A stretch of DNA of 64,000 nucleotides. Origin: CANMIH01 sp049116335. Its GTDB lineage: Bacteria; Pseudomonadota; Alphaproteobacteria; Rhodobacterales; Rhodobacteraceae. Position numbers and translations under genes: made by a program. Positions within the stretch are counted from its first letter, which is position 1, and each line of letters starts with the position of its first letter. The stretch lies in NCBI GenBank assembly GCA_049116335.1, contig JAGDYZ010000007.1, positions 124,001-188,000 on the forward strand, in the 5' to 3' direction. The notes under the pieces are model-generated. The model worked only from the letters and a program-made list of their open reading frames with translations, did not search any database and was not told the DNA's origin. Shown here piece after piece: positions 46,613 through 56,002 of this stretch.

Positions 46613-46921
46613 ATGTGCAATGCAACCGGTACTGCGACGCCAACCCTGCTGATTGAAAATGACCGCGTGCGCGTCACCGAATGGCGTTTTGCGGCACGGG
46701 GAGACAACACAGGCTGGCACCGTCACGCCTATGATTATGTTGTGATCCCTCAGTTTGATGGTGTCCTGGAAATTGATCTGGGACAGGGCAACCGCGTGCA
46801 GGCCCAAATGCAAAGCGGTGTTCCCTACTATCGCGAGATCGGGGTCGAGCATGATGTGATCAATGCAAATGATTTCGAATGTGCATTTGTCGAAGTCGAG
46901 CTTTTGGAAGACCGAAGGTAG
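46613..46921 (+). CDS. Small cupin-fold protein
   Basis: A 102-residue single-domain cupin. GWHRHAYDYVVIP near residues 34-46 carries two of the metal-ligand His, and DGVLEIDLG continues the first cupin box; HDVIN near residue 82 supplies the second. Function unknown; the fold can bind metal or a small ligand. It stands alone, divergent from gabD. Confidence 0.78.
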   Translation: MCNATGTATPTLLIENDRVRVTEWRFAARGDNTGWHRHAYDYVVIPQFDGVLEIDLGQGNRVQAQMQSGVPYYREIGVEHDVINANDFECAFVEVELLEDRR

Positions 46922-46992
46922 GTCAAAAAAATCACGCTAGGATCACGAAGGCGCGCAAATGTGACCTTGCTTAGAACACCAAGGAGAGGCTT

Positions 46993-47346
46993 ATGAAACA
47001 GTACATTTTTTTGACACTTTCCGCAGTCGCGCTGGCCGGTTGTTTAACCACAACAGCGCCGGTGACAGGAAACACCGATCCTCTGACCTCTGCGCTTGCA
47101 GGGAAAACACTTCTACATAGCAACGGAGGCACCGTCATTGCCTATGCGGATGGGCGTATGGGCGGCACAGAAGCCTCCGGTGAAGAATTAGTCGGTGCCT
47201 GGGTGATCCGCGACCGCCAATGGTGCCGCACAATCAAAAAACCTGAGAAGTGGGCCGGAACGCGGTGTCAGGATGTCACGATTGACGGCGATCAGGCAAC
47301 ATTCCTCCGCGACGATGGGTCATCTGCGACCTATACGATTCAGTGA
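46993..47346 (+). CDS. Small lipoprotein
   Basis: A 117-residue protein with a lipoprotein signal: hydrophobic stretch then lipobox LAGC (Cys at 17). The mature part is short, with paired cysteines (WCRT and RCQD) and a beta-rich look. Function unknown. Ribosome site AAGGAGAGG is strong. Confidence 0.75.
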   Translation: MKQYIFLTLSAVALAGCLTTTAPVTGNTDPLTSALAGKTLLHSNGGTVIAYADGRMGGTEASGEELVGAWVIRDRQWCRTIKKPEKWAGTRCQDVTIDGDQATFLRDDGSSATYTIQ

Positions 47347-47529
47347 TTCACCCACTAAGCAGGGTAGGCTAAGGTCTGCTCTGCCCCCAGTTCTTGTGTC
47401 TGGAGCAAAAAATCTGGGGACAACTCTCTGAAATCACGAGAATCCCGCAGCCATCCGTTCACGCCCCTTTTACACGGCCTGTCGCTCTGCCATACTGTGC
47501 CCAACCAACAGAACAAACCGGGCACGAGC

Positions 47530-49488
47530 ATGGCAGACGATCTTTTGACACCGCAGGAAGACACCAAATATAACGCGTCCTCCATCAAGGTGCTCAAAGG
47601 CATGGAAGCGGTGCGGATGCGCCCGGGCATGTATATTGGCGGCACAGACGAACGCGCACTGCACCATATGGCGGCGGAAATCCTCGACAACTCGATGGAC
47701 GAGGCCGTGGCAGGACATGCAAGCCGCATCGAGATCGAGCTGCACGCCGATTATTCGCTGACGGTGCGTGACAACGGTCGGGGCATCCCGATTGATCCGC
47801 ACCCCGATGATCCCAGTAAATCTGCGCTTGAGATGATCTTTACCGAGCTTCATGCGGGTGGCAAATTCAATGGTGACGCCTACGAAACCTCCGGGGGCCT
47901 TCATGGTGTAGGCGCCACGGTCGTCAACGCACTCACCGATAGCCTTGTGGTGCAGGTGGCCAAAAACAAAGAGCTGCATGAGATCCAGTTCTCGCGCGGC
48001 AATGTTGTTAGCCCCATGCAAAAGATTGGGGCGGCCCCCAATCGGCGTGGCACCACGGTGACGTTCCACCCCGATGTTGAAATCTTCGGCTCGCATAAGT
48101 TCAAACCCGCCCGCCTGCTGAAAATGGTGCGCTCCAAGGCGTTTTTGTTTTCCGGTGTTGAGATCCGCTGGAAATCAGAGATCGACGACAAGGAAACCCC
48201 ACTTGAGGCGACGTTCCACTTCCCCGGTGGATTGTCCGACTATCTGACCGAAACGCTTGGCGGCTCAACCACCTATTCCGAGAAACCTTTTTCGGGTGTT
48301 GTGGATTTCAAAGAGAAATTCAACACCCCAGGCAAAGTCGAATGGGCGATCAACTGGACCCCATCGCGCGATGGTTTCATTCAGTCCTTCTGTAACACCG
48401 TTCCTACCCCCGAAGGCGGGACACATGAGGCCGGGTTCTGGGCTGCGATCCTCAAAGGCATTCGCGCCTACGGCGATCTGGTCAACAACAAAAAATCCAG
48501 CCAGATCACCCGCGAAGATCTGATTGCGGGTGGCTGTGCACTGGTTTCGTGTTTCATCCGCGAACCAGAATTCGTCGGCCAAACCAAAGATCGTCTCGCC
48601 ACAACCGAGGCCCAGCGTCTGGTTGAAAATTCGGTCCGCGATCACTTTGACAACTGGCTGGCGGCGGATACGAAATCCGCAGGCGCCATCCTTGATTTCC
48701 TTGTGTTGCGTGCAGAAGAGCGTTTGCGTCGCCGTCAGGAAAAAGAAACCGCCCGGAAATCTGCCACCAAAAAACTGCGTCTGCCCGGCAAATTGACCGA
48801 CTGTTCGTCGAAATCGCGCGAAGGCACGGAACTGTTCATCGTGGAGGGCGATTCAGCGGGGGGCTCAGGCAAAGGGGCGCGCAACCGCGAAACGCAGGCT
48901 CTGTTGCCGTTGAAGGGTAAGATCCTCAACGTGCTGGGTGCCGCGTCCAACAAGCTGTCGTCCAACGCCGAAATCCGCGATCTCTGCGAGGCGCTTGGTG
49001 TCGGCGTTGGCGCCAAGTTCAATGTGGATGACCTGCGCTACGACAAGATCATTATCATGACCGATGCGGATGTGGATGGGGCACACATTGCGGCGCTGTT
49101 GATGACCTTCTTCTTTACGCAGATGCGTCCGATGATTGATGCAGGTCACCTCTATCTCGCCTGTCCGCCGCTCTATCGTCTGACCCAAGGAGCCAAGCGC
49201 ATCTATGTGCTAACCGATGCAGAGAAAGAAGAGCTGCTGGCCAAAGGTTTGGGTGGAAAAGGGAAAATTGATGTTCAGCGCTTTAAGGGCTTGGGTGAAA
49301 TGGACGCCAAAGACCTTAAAGAGACCACTATGGATCCGAAAACCCGGACCCTGATCCGCGTCACCATTGACGAAGATGAGCCGGGTGAAACTGGCGATCT
49401 GGTCGAACGTCTGATGGGCAAAAAACCCGAGTTGCGGTTTCAGTACATTCAGGAAAATGCAAAGTTTGTTGAAGAGCTGGATGTGTGA
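47530..49488 (+). CDS. parE: DNA topoisomerase IV subunit B
   Basis: A 652-residue GHKL ATPase/TOPRIM protein that unlinks daughter chromosomes with ParC. It shows VRMRPGMYIGG and EILDNSMDEAVAGHA (ATP site), GGLHGVGATVVNALT (GHKL loop), FIVEGDSAGGSGKGARNR (TOPRIM Glu) and MTDADVDGAHIAALL (TOPRIM Asp pair). The short insert pattern and GKILNVLGA favour ParE over GyrB, as does its length. ATG at 47530 gives the family start; GTG at 47497 is open but less likely. Confidence 0.94.
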   Translation: MADDLLTPQEDTKYNASSIKVLKGMEAVRMRPGMYIGGTDERALHHMAAEILDNSMDEAVAGHASRIEIELHADYSLTVRDNGRGIPIDPHPDDPSKSALEMIFTELHAGGKFNGDAYETSGGLHGVGATVVNALTDSLVVQVAKNKELHEIQFSRGNVVSPMQKIGAAPNRRGTTVTFHPDVEIFGSHKFKPARLLKMVRSKAFLFSGVEIRWKSEIDDKETPLEATFHFPGGLSDYLTETLGGSTTYSEKPFSGVVDFKEKFNTPGKVEWAINWTPSRDGFIQSFCNTVPTPEGGTHEAGFWAAILKGIRAYGDLVNNKKSSQITREDLIAGGCALVSCFIREPEFVGQTKDRLATTEAQRLVENSVRDHFDNWLAADTKSAGAILDFLVLRAEERLRRRQEKETARKSATKKLRLPGKLTDCSSKSREGTELFIVEGDSAGGSGKGARNRETQALLPLKGKILNVLGAASNKLSSNAEIRDLCEALGVGVGAKFNVDDLRYDKIIIMTDADVDGAHIAALLMTFFFTQMRPMIDAGHLYLACPPLYRLTQGAKRIYVLTDAEKEELLAKGLGGKGKIDVQRFKGLGEMDAKDLKETTMDPKTRTLIRVTIDEDEPGETGDLVERLMGKKPELRFQYIQENAKFVEELDV

Positions 49489-49520
49489 TCTGAGAGACTA
49501 ATCCTGCACTGACAATCGGT

Positions 49521-50870
49521 TTAGATCTCCTGAAATGGAAAGCAGGCGTAGGGTCGGTGCAGGTTGGTCTGTCTGGGAATGTCTTGATTTACCGCGCCTT
49601 CGGTCAAGACCATGATCTGCCTGCGCGGAAGCGTTCGGATGTCGGGCGAAAGGTATCCAGATTTCACCACGAGAACAGGGTGGTGATCCAGATCGATGCC
49701 AAGCGCGTCGAAATCACTGAAGTTGTGAAACGGGCGACGCCGGTTTGAGATAACGACGGTTTGTTTGCCACTTTGAACAATGGCACAGTCTTCTGCGAAC
49801 CGGCAGCTGTCGATGGTGAGCAAAACTTCCGGACCACCGCCACCAAGCGTGCCACCTACTGTGACGGTTTTGGCGTCGTCTTTGAGCGCGTCGTAAACCG
49901 ACGGGGCGGCAATGCCCGCGATGAGGGCTGGTTGACCCTCCTCCTGGAGCAGGGCCAATAGATCGGCACGATCGCCAACACCTCCCCCAGTTGGGTTGTC
50001 ACCACTTTCCGCAAGAACCACAGGCTCATCTAGAACCCGCGACAGCTGATCAAGTGGCAAGGCCTCGGTGTCAAACACCAGCTCATGGCGGGCTTCCCAA
50101 TAGCTTTGCGCAATGTCTTCGGCCGCACTCTGACCCGCTTGGGGATCAAGACAGGTCACAACCGCGGCGGCTGTGGCGCGCGGACTGTCCGCCCAGACAT
50201 AACCAATCATCAGGTTGGCATCCCAAACCCCGGGGCGTGTGTCGAACTCAGGCAGCGCGGCGTAAAGCCGGTCACAGGGGGCCACAAACGTGGACGACAT
50301 TTCCCCAGAGACCAGCACGGGTACCGGAACACGGCAGACCTTTGGGCGAAACTCGTTGTTCAAGGCGCGTGATAACATCCGGGCGGCGCGTGCGTGGGTT
50401 TCAGTGACATCGATATGCGGCGCGGTACGAAAGGCCGCAAAGATATCAAGCGTATCGGTGATCTGCTGGGTGATCTGTCCGTGCAGATCAAAGCTCCCGG
50501 CAATCAGACAATCGGGTCCCACAATGTTGCGCACCTCGCGGATAAGCCCCCCCTCCGGGTCGATGATCCCGGGCACAAACATTGCGCCATGCAACAGCAG
50601 ATGTACGCCGTCCAGGGGAAATGCGCTGCGAATACCCTCCAAAAGCTCATGCGCCTGCGCGTCAAACACCTCACGCGCAACAGGGCCCCCCGGAACCGAG
50701 GCTTCGTGAAACAGCGGGATCGCGTCTATGCCGTGGGCCCCATAGTCAAACCCTGCCTTCTCCAGCAGTGCCTGACCTTCGAGCCTGCGAAAGTCATCTC
50801 GTTGCTGAAACAGCGGGTTGTAGGTTGAGCATTCGGTATGCAGCCCACCAAGCGCGACGCGATATCCCAT
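49521..50870 (-). CDS. M81 family metallopeptidase-like protein (MlrC-like)
   Basis: A 449-residue protein of the MlrC/DUF1485 type. N-terminal ALGGLHTECSTYNPL and GAMFVPGIIDPEGGLI, then GSFDLHGQIT with candidate metal ligands (Asp, His) near residue 128, and ESGDNPTGGGVGD near 280 in the C-terminal domain. The founding member cuts linear microcystin, but most relatives have unknown substrates. It lies 9 bases after the GH20 gene, so it is the last gene of the amino-sugar operon, an unusual place for a peptidase. An amidohydrolase role on an amino-sugar product is possible but unproven. Confidence 0.82.
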   Translation of the reverse strand: MGYRVALGGLHTECSTYNPLFQQRDDFRRLEGQALLEKAGFDYGAHGIDAIPLFHEASVPGGPVAREVFDAQAHELLEGIRSAFPLDGVHLLLHGAMFVPGIIDPEGGLIREVRNIVGPDCLIAGSFDLHGQITQQITDTLDIFAAFRTAPHIDVTETHARAARMLSRALNNEFRPKVCRVPVPVLVSGEMSSTFVAPCDRLYAALPEFDTRPGVWDANLMIGYVWADSPRATAAAVVTCLDPQAGQSAAEDIAQSYWEARHELVFDTEALPLDQLSRVLDEPVVLAESGDNPTGGGVGDRADLLALLQEEGQPALIAGIAAPSVYDALKDDAKTVTVGGTLGGGGPEVLLTIDSCRFAEDCAIVQSGKQTVVISNRRRPFHNFSDFDALGIDLDHHPVLVVKSGYLSPDIRTLPRRQIMVLTEGAVNQDIPRQTNLHRPYACFPFQEI

Positions 50871-50879
50871 AGTGTGTTC

Positions 50880-52763
50880 CTAAAGCTGTGGCATGAGACG
50901 AGACAGGGTGGCAAAACGCGGCCAGTCTTTTTCCTCGGACGGGGTCCAGGCCGCCTCGGCAACCGCACTGAGGCGAGGGAAGGCCATGTAGTTAAATCGC
51001 GGCGTTCCATCGATCAGCTCAGACCACATACATGCCTGTAGGCCGACAAGTTTGCCTTTGTTCTCTGGCAACCCAAGATCGGCTTCGTACTCATAGGCTT
51101 CTTGCAGAGGACTGATACCGGCCCAAGTCAGACCGGGGTTGTCCCAACCGTCTCCCTGCGCCATGTCGAGATAATAATGTTGTCCCGGCGTTGCGACGAC
51201 GTGATAGCCATCTTCCATCAACGCGGCAATTTTTTCACGGCTGCGCCAGGCAAACAACAAGGCACTGGTGTCAACGCCCCCGCCGTCGGCGCATTCATCC
51301 CAGCCACCCAACTTGCGATTATGTTTGCTTAGCATCTGCTGGCAATCGCGCATAAAGGCGCTTTGGATCGTCGCAGCACCCGCTTGAACATGTTTATCTG
51401 CGGCCCAGGCACGTGCTTTGGGAGAGGTCGACCAGCTGTCCGCATCTACCTCGTCGCCCCCAAGGTGCAGGTAAGAATAGGGGAACAGATCGGCGACGGC
51501 GGCAAAGATCTTTTCCAGAACCGGCCAGGTTTCCGCGATGCCGGGATTGATGGCATTGTTGGGATAGCCTTGTACCGAGTGATAGCTCTCTTCGGTTTCT
51601 TCAGGATCCACAAGGTGGGGCAGGGCAGCAAGTAGGGCGGTGCAGTGGCCGGGAAGGTCGATCTCGGGCATGATTTCAACACCCAATGCTTGACCATGGG
51701 CGACAATCTCACGGATCTCATCAGCGGTGTAATAGCCGGACTGCCCGGAGGGACCTTCTGCGAACTGTGGTGGCAGAACGGTGTTATGCGCCCGCTTCGA
51801 GCCAATTTCGGTCAATTCCGGCAGACCTTCGATCTCAAGGCGCCAGGCCTCGTCATCGGTCAAATGCCAGTGCAGGCGGTTCATCCGGTGCCAGGCAAGA
51901 ATATCAAGCAGACGTGTCACACCTGCTGCGTCGATAAAGTTACGCGACACATCCAGATGTGTGCCGCGCCACTCGTGACGTGGTGCATCGGCGATGTAGC
52001 CTGATTTGGGAAACCGGAACCGAGGGTCACTGAGGGCGGCATGGGCCATCTGAGCGAGCGCAATCAGGCCATGACGTTGTCCGTTCAGATCGGAGTATGT
52101 GAGGGTGATGCCATCAGCAAACTCGATCTGATAGCCCTCAGTTGGGCAATCTCCTTCAACACAGCGCACAGCGACGGCGTCCGGATGATCACCGAGTGTG
52201 ACGATGTCGGGGGCCGTGGGAAACAGGCGTTTGTGCAGCGCGCCAAGCTCAACAAACGCGGCGACCTGTGTTTGGTCTGCGGGGCGCAACATCACTGCTG
52301 GTCCCATACCCAACACCGCGAATTCGGCGGGCCATGGGATCAAAGCCACAGGGACTTCGATCTTGGGGTCGGGCCAATCTTTGACCGGTGCGCGCGGCAT
52401 GTCGTCGGGCCGGTCCAATCCGGCCACAAAGCATTCGGTTACCGCTCCGTCGTGTTCGATCCAGGCGGACAGAGCGCCAAAGGTTCGGTTTTTTGGCGTG
52501 AGGTTTAAACCTGCGACGGTGATCTCCCATGATGCCCCGGGCGCAATTTCAAAGCCGGCCTCGGCGTGGATTTCCACATGGTTGGCAAACCGCCGAACAA
52601 AGGTGCCACCCGTGACAACGGCGTCTTTGGTCGGGCGCATCAGTGACGTGTAAAAGAGCTTTTCAACGGGAACAGCGGTGTTGCCCGCATTGAAGATGGT
52701 CAGGCGTAGAGACCCGTTTTGGGCGGCAGGTTCGGGCAAGTGGCATTGTTCAAGCCGCAACAT
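50880..52763 (-). CDS. Beta-N-acetylhexosaminidase (glycoside hydrolase family 20)
   Basis: A 627-residue GH20 enzyme that releases terminal N-acetylhexosamine. The catalytic Asp-Glu pair is in YLHLGGDEVDADSW. Also seen are HLTDDEAWRLEIEGLPELT, IMPEIDLPGHCTAL and the Trp-rich active-site wall ending ACMWSELIDG. An N-terminal beta domain (about 1-170) precedes the barrel. There is no signal peptide, so it acts on oligosaccharides already imported, consistent with the divergent ABC importer. The start overlaps nagA by 14 bases. Confidence 0.92.
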   Translation of the reverse strand: MLRLEQCHLPEPAAQNGSLRLTIFNAGNTAVPVEKLFYTSLMRPTKDAVVTGGTFVRRFANHVEIHAEAGFEIAPGASWEITVAGLNLTPKNRTFGALSAWIEHDGAVTECFVAGLDRPDDMPRAPVKDWPDPKIEVPVALIPWPAEFAVLGMGPAVMLRPADQTQVAAFVELGALHKRLFPTAPDIVTLGDHPDAVAVRCVEGDCPTEGYQIEFADGITLTYSDLNGQRHGLIALAQMAHAALSDPRFRFPKSGYIADAPRHEWRGTHLDVSRNFIDAAGVTRLLDILAWHRMNRLHWHLTDDEAWRLEIEGLPELTEIGSKRAHNTVLPPQFAEGPSGQSGYYTADEIREIVAHGQALGVEIMPEIDLPGHCTALLAALPHLVDPEETEESYHSVQGYPNNAINPGIAETWPVLEKIFAAVADLFPYSYLHLGGDEVDADSWSTSPKARAWAADKHVQAGAATIQSAFMRDCQQMLSKHNRKLGGWDECADGGGVDTSALLFAWRSREKIAALMEDGYHVVATPGQHYYLDMAQGDGWDNPGLTWAGISPLQEAYEYEADLGLPENKGKLVGLQACMWSELIDGTPRFNYMAFPRLSAVAEAAWTPSEEKDWPRFATLSRLMPQL

Positions 52764-53850
52764 CGGGCATCTCCGTCAAAGTCAAATCTGGGGTCAGGGC
52801 AATCAGGTCGCTGAGCGACAGGCCCGGTAGGGTTTGGCGCGGCAGACCCAGCAGGGCGCGCGGTGTGTCGGTGGCCATGGCAAGGGCTTGTTCGAGCGGT
52901 AGGCCCACATGGTGATGGGCATTGGCGAGACTGGTGACCATGTCGATATGCGCACCAGCCAGCGAGCCTTCGGCATTGACCAGAGCACCGTCTTTCACAT
53001 GGATTGTTTGGCCATAAAGCTCGAAGTGGTCGGGTCCACCCACGGTGGACATAGCGTCCGAGACAAGGAACATCCGATCGGGGCGAGGCCGGCTTGCGCA
53101 GGCGATCCGTGCCATTTCCCAGCTGACGTGGATGCCATCCGCGATCAATCCGCAGTAGGCATCGGAACAGATGGCTGTGCCGACAATACCGGGTTCGCGG
53201 GATGTCATGGGCGGCATGGCATTATACAGATGGGTGAAACACGTTGTGCCAAGGGAAAGTGCCTCCTGCACTTGATCGCCTGTTGCAGCGGAATGGCCGA
53301 TGGACAGAATTGCGCCCATGGCAACAAGATCACGCATTAAGTCCGGATCCGACCGTTCAGGGGCCAACGTCAGTTTAACTGGAATATCGCGGTCTCGAAG
53401 GCGGCGGACTTGCTCCACCGTTGCCTGATCCAGAGGACGAATAAATCGCTCGGCATGGGTGCCACGTCGTTTCGGCGCGATGTGCGGCCCTTCAATGTGC
53501 AGACCAAGGATGCCTTCATTTGGGTAAACTTCGAGAACCGCATCAACAGCCGCTGTCATGATTTCAGGGGCGTCGGTGATAACGGTGGGCAATATCCAAC
53601 CGGTGCCTTTGCTGCGGTGCCCTTTGGCGATCTGCCGCAAGCCATCTGCAGTGGGTGATGAATTCAACATTACACCCCCACCGCCATTGACCTGAAGATC
53701 CGTACACCCGGGCATCAGCAGGTGCAGATGTTTGCCAGTGTCAAAGGGAAGCCGAGGGCGCAGGGCGGTGACTTTGCCGTCGACGATGTCCACGGTTTGA
53801 TCGCGGTGCAACGCACCGTTGGACCAAACCAGATCACACAGATAGGTCAT
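52750..53850 (-). CDS. N-acetylglucosamine/N-acetylgalactosamine-6-phosphate deacetylase
   Basis: A 366-residue amidohydrolase-fold deacetylase (NagA/AgaA type). It has PGCTDLQVNGGGG near residue 50, where the Gln-x-Asn pattern replaces His-x-His as in E. coli NagA. It also has LHIEGPHIAPKRRGTH with the metal Glu, IGHSAATGDQ, THLYNAMPP and LVSDAMSTVGG with the catalytic Asp. It removes acetate from the 6-phosphorylated sugar. Overlaps the GatZ-like gene by 4 bases. GlcNAc versus GalNAc preference cannot be told by eye. Confidence 0.92.
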   Translation of the reverse strand: MTYLCDLVWSNGALHRDQTVDIVDGKVTALRPRLPFDTGKHLHLLMPGCTDLQVNGGGGVMLNSSPTADGLRQIAKGHRSKGTGWILPTVITDAPEIMTAAVDAVLEVYPNEGILGLHIEGPHIAPKRRGTHAERFIRPLDQATVEQVRRLRDRDIPVKLTLAPERSDPDLMRDLVAMGAILSIGHSAATGDQVQEALSLGTTCFTHLYNAMPPMTSREPGIVGTAICSDAYCGLIADGIHVSWEMARIACASRPRPDRMFLVSDAMSTVGGPDHFELYGQTIHVKDGALVNAEGSLAGAHIDMVTSLANAHHHVGLPLEQALAMATDTPRALLGLPRQTLPGLSLSDLIALTPDLTLTEMPDVAA

Positions 53851-55100
53851 GTCTGGGTGGGCCCCGCAAAATAGGGCAGCAACATGCGTTGCACATGCGC
53901 CTGCAAGATGGCTTGGGGCCAGCTAAGTGGCAAATCCGCTGCTCGGGACAGCGTGTCACGTGGGATGTATTGTTCGAGCAAGGGTGCAGGAGGGGGATTG
54001 TCTGCAAGAGCCTCCAGCATGGTTTGGATCGGCCCCGTGGCCTGCGGCCAGTAATACCGAATGCGATCAGCATAGCCAAAGTGGCGCAATTGATGCTGCC
54101 GGGCCGCGTCGCCATGCAGATGACCCTGCCAATATCCCGGAGTGGCCAACATCAGACGTTCCATCTCGGCGCTGATATGCGGCGCTCCGCTTTGCCAGAC
54201 GTGGATATGGGACAGGGCGTAAAGGGCTTCGCGCCAGGCATAGGTCAGCGCGGGACCGACCTTGAGAATGGCAAAATGACGGCGGGCCAAATCTGGATAA
54301 ACAGCGTCTTTCTGATAATCGGTGGAATGCGCTTCGAAACACAACAGACCACGCCCCTTGAGCAGGGGTGAGAGATGATCAGGTTGCTCCATATCGAAAT
54401 GATCAAGATGGGCCGGGGCAAATTCAAGACCCGGTTGCAGAACCAAGCCGCGTACCTTTGCCCAGGCCTCATTTAGTCCCAGCTTGGCAAAGGCGGCGTC
54501 ATGCGCATCCAAAGTGGCCTGCGCACGTTCCGGTGGCGTGGGGGCAATGTGATCGTCGTCGCTTCGCGCCCCTCCGGGGGGCGGCACTTCGGTGCCAATG
54601 ATGTAGCGTAGGGCCGAGGGGTCGGGGGCATTCTCTTCGCAGACCTGCGCCAACTCGGCGGCGCGCGCGGCGGCAAGGTCATCGCCTACGGCCCCTGGTT
54701 CGCCGGCGCAGCCTTCCGAACAGTCGAGATGAATTTTGGTGAACCCGGCTTTGACGTAATCCGCCATCATGGTCCGGGCCTTGGCCATTGCGTTTTCTGC
54801 GGGCTCTTTCTTCCACGCCTGCGGGCCAAGATGGTCTCCACCAAAGATCACTCGGTTGGGCGAGGTGCCCGTTTCGGTACAGATCTGGTGAACAAACGCC
54901 ACAAAACCTGCGGGTGTCATGCCGGTGTAGCCACCAAATTGGTTCACCTGATTTGAGGTAGCTTCGATCACCACCACCCGGTCAAGTTCTTCCGCGAGCC
55001 GCAATGAGGCCGCAAGAACATCAGGATGCGCCGAGCAGACCGAAGGTACTGCTGGGCCACCATTCGCGTTTTCGCGAATTACATCATCAAGTTGGGTCAT
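53847..55100 (-). CDS. GatZ/KbaZ/AgaZ family protein (tagatose-bisphosphate aldolase non-catalytic subunit or tagatose-6-phosphate kinase-like)
   Basis: A 417-residue TIM-barrel protein of the GatZ/KbaZ family (PSVCSAHPDVLAASL, VVIEATSNQVNQFGGYTGM, FGGDHLGPQAWKKEPA, KIHLDCSEGC). In enteric bacteria it stabilises the class II aldolase GatY/KbaY; in proposed GalNAc pathways its relative AgaZ is assigned as tagatose-6-phosphate kinase. No catalytic aldolase partner lies in the window. Overlaps both neighbours by 4 bases, so it is firmly part of this operon. Confidence 0.88.
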   Translation of the reverse strand: MTQLDDVIRENANGGPAVPSVCSAHPDVLAASLRLAEELDRVVVIEATSNQVNQFGGYTGMTPAGFVAFVHQICTETGTSPNRVIFGGDHLGPQAWKKEPAENAMAKARTMMADYVKAGFTKIHLDCSEGCAGEPGAVGDDLAAARAAELAQVCEENAPDPSALRYIIGTEVPPPGGARSDDDHIAPTPPERAQATLDAHDAAFAKLGLNEAWAKVRGLVLQPGLEFAPAHLDHFDMEQPDHLSPLLKGRGLLCFEAHSTDYQKDAVYPDLARRHFAILKVGPALTYAWREALYALSHIHVWQSGAPHISAEMERLMLATPGYWQGHLHGDAARQHQLRHFGYADRIRYYWPQATGPIQTMLEALADNPPPAPLLEQYIPRDTLSRAADLPLSWPQAILQAHVQRMLLPYFAGPTQT

Positions 55101-55999
55101 GAGTTGTCCTTGGTCGCGACAAGCGCGGCGCCGCGCGCGCCTGAGCTGTCGCCATGTCGAGCGGTCACAATGTTGGGGAGGCGAGCATTGCCCAGACGCT
55201 GACGCGTCAGGCTCTCGGTCAGGATGTCTGTGATGCCGGTGATATTCGACAGCCCCCCGCCGAGAACAATGCAGTCGGGATCAAGAATTAGCTGGATGGC
55301 ATGCAGGCAATCGCCCGCTAGATCCGCCCAGATCTCCATCACCTTTTGGGTGTCCGGGCTGTCACATTTTGCGATGTCTTCGCCGGAAAGACGGCGCCCG
55401 ATGTGCCATTCGGCGAGGTTTGTGAGACCGGTCCCGGAGATATAGTTTTCAATACACCCCATCCGACCGCAGCCACAGGGCCAAAGCGGCAGATCATGCC
55501 GTGCCAAAGCTCGGTTTGAAATGCCAAGATGGCCAACTTCAACCGCGAGACCTGCGTGGCGCGGAGGAATTGTGCCATCAATACAAAGACCTCCTCCTAC
55601 CCCAGTGCCTAGGATCAATCCCATGGTCACTTGGGCACCCTCCGCAGCACCACCTGTCGCCTCGGACAGCGCAAAGGCCATACAGTCGTTGATCACCGCA
55701 ATTGGAGTGCCCACGCGCTGTTCGAGGTCGCGGCCAATCGCATGCCCTGAACTGGGAATGTTTGAAGCAAAGCTCTCGCCGGTTTCGGGATCGATCACAC
55801 CGGGGACCGCAATCCCCACAGGCAGATTGGCATCAAAGCTGCGCAACCAGTTGATTTGCTCAACAACAGCCTCCAGCATATCAGCATAGCTTGTTTTCGG
55901 CGTCGCGATGCGCCGCTTTTCTAGAGTTTGCGTTTCCGGCCCATCAAACAGACGCGCCTCGATTTTCGTGCCACCAAGGTCAATTCCGCCACAGCGCAT
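55097..55999 (-). CDS. ROK family sugar kinase (probable N-acetylhexosamine kinase)
   Basis: A 300-residue ROK kinase. DLGGTKIEARLF (residues 7-18) is the phosphate loop, GTGVGGGLCIDG near 130 the second ATP motif, and PCGCGRMGCIENYISG near 180 the zinc-binding ROK signature. It should phosphorylate GlcNAc or GalNAc at O6, preparing the substrate of the deacetylase. It starts 3 bases after the SIS gene's stop. Confidence 0.9.
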   Translation of the reverse strand: MRCGGIDLGGTKIEARLFDGPETQTLEKRRIATPKTSYADMLEAVVEQINWLRSFDANLPVGIAVPGVIDPETGESFASNIPSSGHAIGRDLEQRVGTPIAVINDCMAFALSEATGGAAEGAQVTMGLILGTGVGGGLCIDGTIPPRHAGLAVEVGHLGISNRALARHDLPLWPCGCGRMGCIENYISGTGLTNLAEWHIGRRLSGEDIAKCDSPDTQKVMEIWADLAGDCLHAIQLILDPDCIVLGGGLSNITGITDILTESLTRQRLGNARLPNIVTARHGDSSGARGAALVATKDNS

Positions 56000-56002
56000 G
56001 GA

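Noticed and set aside
47530..49488. gyrB instead of parE
   Set aside because: Length of about 650 residues and lack of the longer GyrB C-terminal insert favour ParE.
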